From the NCBI GenBank assembly GCA_046715235.1, contig JBKJZO010000201.1:1-11171 (forward strand): DNA of 11,171 bases, given 5' to 3'. Below the pieces are notes generated by a model that made no database searches, had not been told where the DNA came from, and saw nothing but the letters and a program-made list of their open reading frames with translations. Numbering within the stretch: position 1 is the stretch's first letter; the number at the start of each line of letters is the position of its first letter. Positions 6,833 through 11,171 of this stretch are shown here, piece by piece. Both the position numbers and the translations under genes were made by a program. Source of the stretch: JBKJZO01 sp046715235 (lineage in GTDB: Bacteria; Actinomycetota; Actinomycetes; BP-191).

Positions 6833-8361
6833 GCTGCCGCCTGCCGCAGGTTGAGCGCCTCGTCGACCTCATCGCGACCTGGCGTGTCGATGCCGCGCAG
6901 GTCGGCCAAGGTCCAGGAGACACGGAACACCCGATCCATGCCACGCGCGGTGACTCGCCCGCTGTGCAGCGCGCGATCGAGCGAAGGCATCGCCGAGCGA
7001 GGGACCGGCCAATGTCGCCGCAGCTCCGGTCCCGGCACCTCGGCGTTCGTCGTCCACGGAGTGCCGCGGAGACGCTCTCGTGACCGCTCCCGCGCGAGCG
7101 CGACCCGGGCCGCGACCGCCGCGGAAGGCTCGGCGGCGCCCTGCGCGGCAAAGAGCTCGGCGCGGGTCACGGTCGGCAGCTCCACCCGCAGATCGATGCG
7201 GTCTATCAGCGGACCCGACAGCCGCGCGAGGTAGCGCCGGCGGGAGTTGGGCGCGCAGTTACACAGCCTGCCTCCGCCGCTGATCGCGGCGCAGGGGCAC
7301 GGGTTGGCGGCGAGAACCAGCATGAACCGGGCCGGGTAGACCGCCGTGCCGCCCGCACGGGCGATGCGGATCTCCCCGGCCTCCAGCGGCTGGCGGAGTG
7401 CGTCGAGGCTGACCCGCGCGAACTCCGGTGCCTCGTCGAGAAACAGGATGCCGCGATGGGCCAGCGAGACCTCACCCGGCCGCGCGACCCCGGAGCCGCC
7501 GCCGACGATCGCCGCCACCGAGGCGGTGTGATGCGGATTGCGGAACGGCGCCGTGGTGACAAGCGGGCAACGGGTCATGAGCGTTCCAGCCACCGAGTGG
7601 ATGGCCGTCACCTCCAGCGATTCGTCGTCGCCGAGCGGCGGCAGGATGCTGGGCAGCCGCTCCGCGAGCATCGTCTTGCCGGCTCCTGGAGGCCCCAGCA
7701 GGTAGATGTGATGGCCGCCCGCGGCGGCGATCTCGATCGCTCGCCGGCCGTCACTTTGACCGAGCACATCGGCGAGATCGAGCGGGACGGCCAACGACTC
7801 GTCAGCCGCACCAATCGTGCTGATCGGTTGCTCGTCCTCCTCTGTCAGCTCGCCTCGCAGATAGCGCGCGAGCTGAGCGAGGGAGGTCACCGGGCGCACG
7901 GCGACGCCGGGCACCAGCGCCGCCTCGGCGGCGTTCGCGGCGGCCACTATCACCCGCTCCCGCCCCGCTCTGGCGGCCGCGATAACGGCGGGCAGCACAC
8001 CGCGCACCTCGCGGACACGACCGTCGAGCCCCAACTCCCCCAGCAGCACGGCGTCGCCGAGCGACTCCGCAGGTATCGCGCCGGCCGCGGCGAGAATCGC
8101 CGCCGCCATTGCGAGGTCGTAACCGCTGCCGCTCTTGGGCAGCGACGCGGGAGACAGACCGACGGTGATGCGCGTCTGCGGCCACACCTCCCCGGAATTG
8201 ACGATCGCCGCCCTGACCCGGTCGCGGGCCTCCTGCAGCGCCGTGTCGGGCAGGCCGATCAGCGACACGCACGGCAGCCCCTGAGCGAGATCGGCCTCGA
8301 CCTCGACCAGATGCCCACGCACGCCCACGAGCGCGACCGACCACGTGCGCGCGAGCGGCAC
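6829..8361 (-). CDS. comM: YifB/ComM family Mg chelatase-like AAA+ ATPase
   Basis: ComM/YifB proteins are AAA+ helicase-like ATPases; in Vibrio ComM promotes branch migration during integration of transforming DNA. The 510-residue product has the N-terminal ChlI-like domain (~20-170; ASLPKSGSGYDLAMA, LLGELGLDGRVREVRGVLP). The Mg-chelatase ATPase core has Walker A GPPGAGKT (223-230) and Walker B ILFLDE (305-310). The family insert has paired cysteines C355/C357 and C367/C369 (NPCPC…LCNC), a likely metal site. A C-terminal lid follows (SGPLIDRIDLRVEL and RVFRVSWTLADL). It starts at GTG 8361, directly after the yraN stop with no gap, and overlaps dprA by 4 bp. Length and motifs indicate an intact enzyme. 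Confidence 0.96.
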   Translation of the reverse strand: MPLARTWSVALVGVRGHLVEVEADLAQGLPCVSLIGLPDTALQEARDRVRAAIVNSGEVWPQTRITVGLSPASLPKSGSGYDLAMAAAILAAAGAIPAESLGDAVLLGELGLDGRVREVRGVLPAVIAAARAGRERVIVAAANAAEAALVPGVAVRPVTSLAQLARYLRGELTEEDEQPISTIGAADESLAVPLDLADVLGQSDGRRAIEIAAAGGHHIYLLGPPGAGKTMLAERLPSILPPLGDDESLEVTAIHSVAGTLMTRCPLVTTAPFRNPHHTASVAAIVGGGSGVARPGEVSLAHRGILFLDEAPEFARVSLDALRQPLEAGEIRIARAGGTAVYPARFMLVLAANPCPCAAISGGGRLCNCAPNSRRRYLARLSGPLIDRIDLRVELPTVTRAELFAAQGAAEPSAAVAARVALARERSRERLRGTPWTTNAEVPGPELRRHWPVPRSAMPSLDRALHSGRVTARGMDRVFRVSWTLADLRGIDTPGRDEVDEALNLRQAAA

Positions 8362-8718
8362 CTAGATCACGCCCCGAAGATGCTCGACCTGCGCGGCGCC
8401 AGCACGGCTCGACAGAACACTGATGACGTCGAATCGCAGACCGTTGTGCCGCGGCCGGTGCTCGGCCAGCCAGGCACCGGCAAGTGTCCGCAACCGCGCT
8501 GCCTTGACGCGGGTGATCGCCTCGGCCGGAACGCCAAAACGCGTCGAGCTGCGCGTCTTGACCTCGACGAACACGAGGACCTCGCCATCGATTGCGATGA
8601 TGTCGAGCTCGCCCGTCGGGCAGCGCCAGTTGGTCGCGAGCAACCGGTAGCCGAGGTCGGTCAGATAGCGGGCGGCCACCTGCTCGCCGTACCGCCCCAG
8701 TCCGTCCTTGGCCCGCAT
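8362..8718 (-). CDS. yraN: YraN/UPF0102 family putative endonuclease
   Basis: UPF0102 proteins have a PD-(D/E)XK nuclease-like fold; their biological role is unsettled. The 118-residue product from ATG 8718 reads MRAKDGLGRYGEQVAARYL. Then comes the family core NWRCPTGELDIIAIDG followed by LVFVEVKTRSSTRFG. E(LD), D and the ExK of VEVK are the candidate active-site residues. The frame extends to GTG 8763, but 8718 has GGGAG 5 nt upstream (8724-8728) and matches usual starts. That SD is embedded in a hairpin. The stop codon is followed immediately by the yifB GTG. It heads the yraN-yifB-dprA unit. Confidence 0.93.
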   Translation of the reverse strand: MRAKDGLGRYGEQVAARYLTDLGYRLLATNWRCPTGELDIIAIDGEVLVFVEVKTRSSTRFGVPAEAITRVKAARLRTLAGAWLAEHRPRHNGLRFDVISVLSSRAGAAQVEHLRGVI

Positions 8719-8847
8719 GCCGTCTCCCGTCAGTAGAGGCACTGACGGTAGGAGCGCCGGCACGCCCGGAGCGGGCGACGTGGGGAAATGTGGACGGCGG
8801 CGGGGTGTGTACGACGGCCGCGTCGTCCGAGCGTTGTGTGCTAGGAG
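8719..8847 (-). other. Gap between the 77-aa ORF and yraN, likely promoter region
   Basis: This 129-bp stretch is the largest break in the minus-strand gene chain between rplS and dprA. Besides the yraN hairpin it has a perfect inverted repeat ACGACG/CGTCGT with a 4-nt loop (8811-8826), 22 bp after the 77-aa ORF stop. That repeat has no U-run and is at best a weak terminator. I found no clear -35/-10 pair for yraN. Confidence 0.35.
8724..8754 (-). promoter_or_regulatory. Hairpin that buries the yraN ribosome binding site
   Basis: In the minus-strand transcript a perfect 8-bp stem, CCGUCAGU/ACUGACGG with a 6-nt loop (8727-8748), is extended by CUC/GAG (8752-8754 with 8724-8726) across a 3-nt bulge. 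The yraN SD, GGGAG at 8724-8728, is then entirely base-paired, 5 nt before the ATG. It could throttle translation of yraN-yifB-dprA. The same dyad could instead be a DNA operator. Confidence 0.5.
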
Positions 8848-9081
8848 CTAGGTCGCGACCTCGCCGTCGGGCTTGCCCGGCTGCACGACCGCCGTACGCA
8901 CCCCTGCAGCCTCACGGCTCTGTTCCGAGGTGCCAGGAGCAGCGGCGACCGCGACGGCGACGTGCCCCGGCTCGTCGTTGACGTCACCAGGACTGGGCTC
9001 CGGCGCGACCGGATCGGTCGGCGGCTGGTTGGTCGAGGTCTGCGGAGCGTCTCGTACGGCGTCGGGATCGGTCTCGCTCAA
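8848..9081 (-). CDS. Hypothetical 77-residue acidic, low-complexity protein
   Basis: I recognise no family. From TTG 9081 the product begins MSETDPDAVRDAPQTSTNQP and stays rich in Asp, Glu, Pro, Ala and Thr, with a short Val/Ala run (HVAVAVAAAPG) but no real membrane segment; it is probably disordered. TTG 9081 is preferred over ATG 9093 because GGAGG stands 5 nt before it, while the ATG has no good SD. Roughly three quarters of third positions are G/C. The opposite strand is also open with similar composition, so codon use alone does not settle strand. Orientation with its neighbours and the SD favour this reading. It lies 57 bp after the 37-aa ORF and before the gap leading to yraN. Confidence 0.5.
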   Translation of the reverse strand: MSETDPDAVRDAPQTSTNQPPTDPVAPEPSPGDVNDEPGHVAVAVAAAPGTSEQSREAAGVRTAVVQPGKPDGEVAT

Positions 9082-9138
9082 AGGTGCCTCCATGGTCGGC
9101 GGTCACCACCGCCCTACCCATGGGCGACTAGGGCATGC

Positions 9139-9252
9139 CTATCCGGCGAACGCCCACGCGAGCAGAGCGCCGATGATGACGATGCCCGCGACGAGCAGGG
9201 ACACGTCGACCGTCTTCGTCCCGCGGTAGCGCCGGGTAGCGTTGAAACCCAT
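9139..9252 (-). CDS. 37-residue single-pass membrane microprotein
   Basis: This small ORF begins MGFNATRRYRGTKTVDVSLL; a hydrophobic Val/Ile/Leu/Ala helix runs over residues ~17-36, ending WAFAG. The basic N-terminus (R7, R8, R10, K13) predicts that end in the cytoplasm. Its ATG overlaps the DUF2469 stop by one base (TAATG), so it is likely translated by coupling. Codons are G/C-rich at the third position. It ends at TAG 9139. I do not recognise a named family. Its position inside a conserved operon suggests it is a real gene, probably often missed because of its size. A role at the membrane, perhaps with DUF2469 or LepB, is speculation. Confidence 0.72.
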   Translation of the reverse strand: MGFNATRRYRGTKTVDVSLLVAGIVIIGALLAWAFAG

Positions 9253-9545
9253 TACAGATCAGGCTTCTCGAGTTCCTCGATGTTGACGTCCTTGAACGTC
9301 AGCACCCTGACGTTCTTGACGAAGCGCGCGGGCCGGTACATGTCCCAAACCCAGGCGTCGCGCATCGACACCTCGAAGAAAACCTCGCCGTCGGCGTTGC
9401 GCACCTGCAGGTCGACCTCGTTGGCGAGATAGAAGCGCCGCTCGGTCTCGATGACGTAGGTGAACTGCCGGACGATGTCCTTGTACTCCCGATAGAGCTG
9501 CAGCTCCATGTCGGTTTCGTACTTCTCGAGGTCCTCAGCGCTCAC
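9252..9545 (-). CDS. DUF2469 family protein
   Basis: This is a conserved actinobacterial protein of unknown function (M. tuberculosis Rv2901c family). The 97-residue product reads MSAEDLEKYETDMELQLYRE, with YKDIVRQFTYVIETERRFYL next and a run VFFEVSMRDAWVWDMYRPAR later. It is highly acidic and aromatic, has no signal peptide or membrane helix, and is of typical family length. The start is GTG 9545, overlapping the rnhB stop as GTGA. Its stop overlaps the start of the 37-aa membrane ORF. The invariable position next to rnhB in Actinobacteria suggests a housekeeping role, but none is established as far as I know. Confidence 0.94.
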   Translation of the reverse strand: MSAEDLEKYETDMELQLYREYKDIVRQFTYVIETERRFYLANEVDLQVRNADGEVFFEVSMRDAWVWDMYRPARFVKNVRVLTFKDVNIEELEKPDL

Positions 9546-10285
9546 AGCAGCTCTCCTTGCCCGGCCACCAGCAGGTCGACGGGCAGGTTGTCGGTGTCGT
9601 CGTCATCTTGATCGTCACGCGCGACCCGCGGATTGTCGCGCATCCGGACGTTGACGAACGAGCGGCGGTGCTCATCGCACGGGCCGTGTGCGACCAGTGC
9701 GGCCTGGTGCTCCGCGGTGCAGTAGCCCTTGTGGGACGCGAACCCGTACTGGGGGAACCGCGCGTCCATCTCGACCATGAGGCGGTCCCTGGTGACCTTG
9801 GCGACGACCGACGCTGCCGCTATGCACGCCGCGACCCGATCGCCCTTCCACATCGCGAGTCCGGGAACGCCCAGTCCCGCGACCGGGAAGCCGTCCGAGA
9901 GGACGTACGACGGGCAGTCGTCGAGCAGCCACAACGCACGGCGCAGCGCGGCGACGTTGGCGCGGTGCAGTCCGATTCGGTCGACGTCGGCCGCCGGCAC
10001 GACCACAGCCGACCAGCTGGTCGCCCGCGCGACGACTTCGGCGTACACCCGCTCCCGCGTGGCAGGGCTGAGTAGCTTGGAGTCAGCCAGTCCAGGCACG
10101 CGGCCGCGCTTTCCCTCGGGCAGCACGACCGCGCCCGCCACGAGCGGGCCGGCGCAGGCGCCGCGCCCCGCTTCGTCGACGCCGGCGATCGAGGGGAACC
10201 CCAGACGCCGCAGCGCGTTCTCGTAGGCCCATAGGCCGCTCTCACGGACCCGTGGCCTCGCCAGCAGGGCGGCTTCAGCTGTCAT
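9542..10285 (-). CDS. rnhB: Ribonuclease HII
   Basis: RNase HII cuts the RNA strand of RNA/DNA hybrids and excises single ribonucleotides misincorporated in DNA. The 247-residue protein carries GVDEAGRGACAGPLVAGAVV (catalytic D37 and E38), LADSKLL, the conserved Asp in VLSDGFP (D131) and ASVVAKVTRDRLM (D167), then FPQYGFASHKGYCTAEH. The active site appears complete. The C-terminal ~45 residues, ending in an Asp-rich stretch, extend beyond the catalytic core. The frame is open to 10459, but the ATG at 10285 overlaps the lepB stop as ATGA and fits family starts; the longer reading would overlap lepB extensively. It is followed by DUF2469 with a GTGA overlap. Confidence 0.96.
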   Translation of the reverse strand: MTAEAALLARPRVRESGLWAYENALRRLGFPSIAGVDEAGRGACAGPLVAGAVVLPEGKRGRVPGLADSKLLSPATRERVYAEVVARATSWSAVVVPAADVDRIGLHRANVAALRRALWLLDDCPSYVLSDGFPVAGLGVPGLAMWKGDRVAACIAAASVVAKVTRDRLMVEMDARFPQYGFASHKGYCTAEHQAALVAHGPCDEHRRSFVNVRMRDNPRVARDDQDDDDTDNLPVDLLVAGQGELL

Positions 10286-11007
10286 CGTGCTGTCAGGGTA
10301 CGGCGGCGCCGCCCTCTGTGGGGAGCACAAACGGCCACCGCGCCCGCTGCCGCCGGTGCCAGTGGATCGAGCAGCAAGGACGCCGCGGGGGCAGGGACAC
10401 GGGGACGGTTCTCGAAGGTCGCAGGCGCGCGCAGACCCTTGATCCGGGACAGGGGCCAAACGACCGCGACCGCGCGGCCCAACACCCGCCCCTCAGGCAC
10501 TGGCCCGTTAGTGGCCAGCCGGGAGTCGCTCGACTCGGACCGGTGGTCTCCCATCACGAAGATCTTGCCCTTGGGGACGACGACACGGAAGGTCTGCTCG
10601 TCGTCCTCGTACAGGTACGACGACTCGTCGAGCGGCTCACCGTTGACGGTAACGTGGCCGTCGGTGCAGCACGCCACCTCGTCGCCGGCGATCCCGATGA
10701 CGCGCTTGATGAAGTCCTTCTCGCCGGGCCGGCCAAGACCGATCAGGCGGCCGACGCCGCGCGCGACCCGCTGCAAGGGGTTGCCCCCGCCGGAATCGAT
10801 GCGGGCGTCGGCGTCCTGCACGAACGAGTCGAGCCCGTTGAACACGACGACTTCACCGCGATGAATATCGCGGAAGCGGTAGACGAGTTTGTTGACGACC
10901 ACCCGGTCGCCGACGTGCAAGGTCTGCTCCATCGATCCCGACGGAATGAAGAAGGCCTGGATCAGGAACGTCTTGACGAACAACGCCAGCAGGAAGGCGA
11001 CGAGCAA
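10282..11007 (-). CDS. lepB: Type I signal peptidase LepB (N-terminus uncertain)
   Basis: LepB removes signal peptides from exported proteins at the outer face of the membrane. From TTG 11007 the 241 residues contain the N-terminal transmembrane helix (~1-20), nucleophile S25 in IPSGSMEQTLHVGD, general base K101 in DFIKRVIGIAGDEV, and box E GDHRSESSDSR (153-163). The frame continues upstream with RRSFLRELPVLL, which looks like the normal cytoplasmic, positively charged lead-in to the helix. No ATG, GTG or TTG precedes it before the stop at 11137, so the true start may be CTG, perhaps CTG 11085, which overlaps the rplS stop as CTGA. The last ~40 residues hold a moderately hydrophobic stretch and an Arg-rich end, perhaps a second membrane anchor. 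The gene overlaps rnhB by 4 bp. Confidence 0.9.
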   Translation of the reverse strand: MLVAFLLALFVKTFLIQAFFIPSGSMEQTLHVGDRVVVNKLVYRFRDIHRGEVVVFNGLDSFVQDADARIDSGGGNPLQRVARGVGRLIGLGRPGEKDFIKRVIGIAGDEVACCTDGHVTVNGEPLDESSYLYEDDEQTFRVVVPKGKIFVMGDHRSESSDSRLATNGPVPEGRVLGRAVAVVWPLSRIKGLRAPATFENRPRVPAPAASLLLDPLAPAAAGAVAVCAPHRGRRRRTLTAR

Positions 11008-11081
11008 CAGGACAGGGAGCTCACGCAGGAACGAGCGCCGCTGCCCCGGATCAGCCGGCCGGTAGTGTCGTCCCTTCCGGC

Positions 11082-11171
11082 TCAGCGCGCAGTGGTGTCG
11101 CGCTTCTGCTTGATCTTGGCCTTCTTGCCGCGCTGATCAGGCTGGTAGTAGATCTTGGCGCGCCGTACGTC
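11082..11171 (-). CDS. rplS: 50S ribosomal protein L19, C-terminal end (runs off the right edge)
   Basis: L19 sits at the 30S/50S interface. Only the last 29 residues are present: VRRAKIYYQPDQRGKKAKIK followed by QKRDTTAR and TGA at 11082. The VRRAKLYYLR…GKxAKIKEKR ending is diagnostic of L19, and rplS-lepB is the usual actinobacterial order. The start and most of the gene lie beyond the window. The stop is close to the likely lepB start, so lepB is probably cotranscribed with rplS. Confidence 0.93.
   Translation of the reverse strand, partial: DVRRAKIYYQPDQRGKKAKIKQKRDTTAR

Noticed and set aside
7456..8736. 426-aa plus-strand ORF opposite yifB and yraN
   Set aside because: Shadow frame; the minus strand carries complete Walker motifs and family signatures.
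8811..8826. ACGACG/CGTCGT inverted repeat as terminator
   Set aside because: Only 6 bp with no U-run; too weak to call a terminator.
8873..9229. 118-aa plus-strand ORF over the 77-aa and 37-aa ORFs
   Set aside because: It runs against the operon and antisense to the coupled 37-aa membrane ORF; low-complexity Ser/Ala/Thr with no motif.
10286..10459. N-terminal extension of RNase HII
   Set aside because: It would overlap lepB by about 175 bp; the ATG at 10285 forms an ATGA junction and fits the family start.

Overview
The window looks like chromosome from a high-GC actinobacterium. GC is high throughout, third codon positions are strongly G/C, GTG and TTG starts are common, and most genes touch or overlap. 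The gene order rplS–lepB–rnhB–DUF2469 … yraN–yifB–dprA … xerC … M23 peptidase–rpsB–tsf is the conserved actinobacterial order (from memory, also found in Mycobacterium tuberculosis around Rv2889c–Rv2904c). A WhiG/FliA-type sigma factor beside xerC points to a sporulating or motile actinobacterium. I cannot assign a genus.

Layout from the right edge, following minus-strand transcription. The end of rplS (L19) is followed by lepB, rnhB, a DUF2469 gene, a 37-residue membrane microprotein and a 77-residue low-complexity ORF. After a short gap with hairpins come yraN, yifB (comM) and dprA. A vapBC toxin-antitoxin module, with a striking symmetric operator, sits between dprA and xerC. Then xerC overlaps whiG, and whiG overlaps a 55-residue acidic microprotein. 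Two plus-strand genes follow (leftwards: M23 peptidase, then a Ser/Pro-rich lipoprotein). The M23 gene converges with, and overlaps, the whiG-coupled microprotein gene. Finally rpsB (S2) and the start of tsf (EF-Ts) run off the left edge on the minus strand; rpsB diverges from the lipoprotein gene across about 280 bp.

Functionally this is a housekeeping block: translation (L19, S2, EF-Ts), secretion (LepB), genome maintenance (RNase HII, XerC), DNA uptake and recombination (DprA, YifB, probably YraN), a developmental or motility sigma factor, and two exported envelope proteins. Junctions are tight: ATGA at lepB/rnhB, GTGA at rnhB/DUF2469, yifB/dprA and vapB/vapC, TAATG at DUF2469/37-aa ORF, TAG-GTG at yraN/yifB, a 26-bp overlap at xerC/whiG, and TGATG at whiG/55-aa ORF. 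This suggests long, translationally coupled mRNAs.

The less ordinary content is small: the three little ORFs, the four-half-site vapBC operator, a hairpin burying the yraN ribosome binding site, a lepB frame without a standard start in the right place, and an M23 gene whose last ~45 codons read through the antisense gene. There is no CRISPR array, IS element, tRNA or rRNA.
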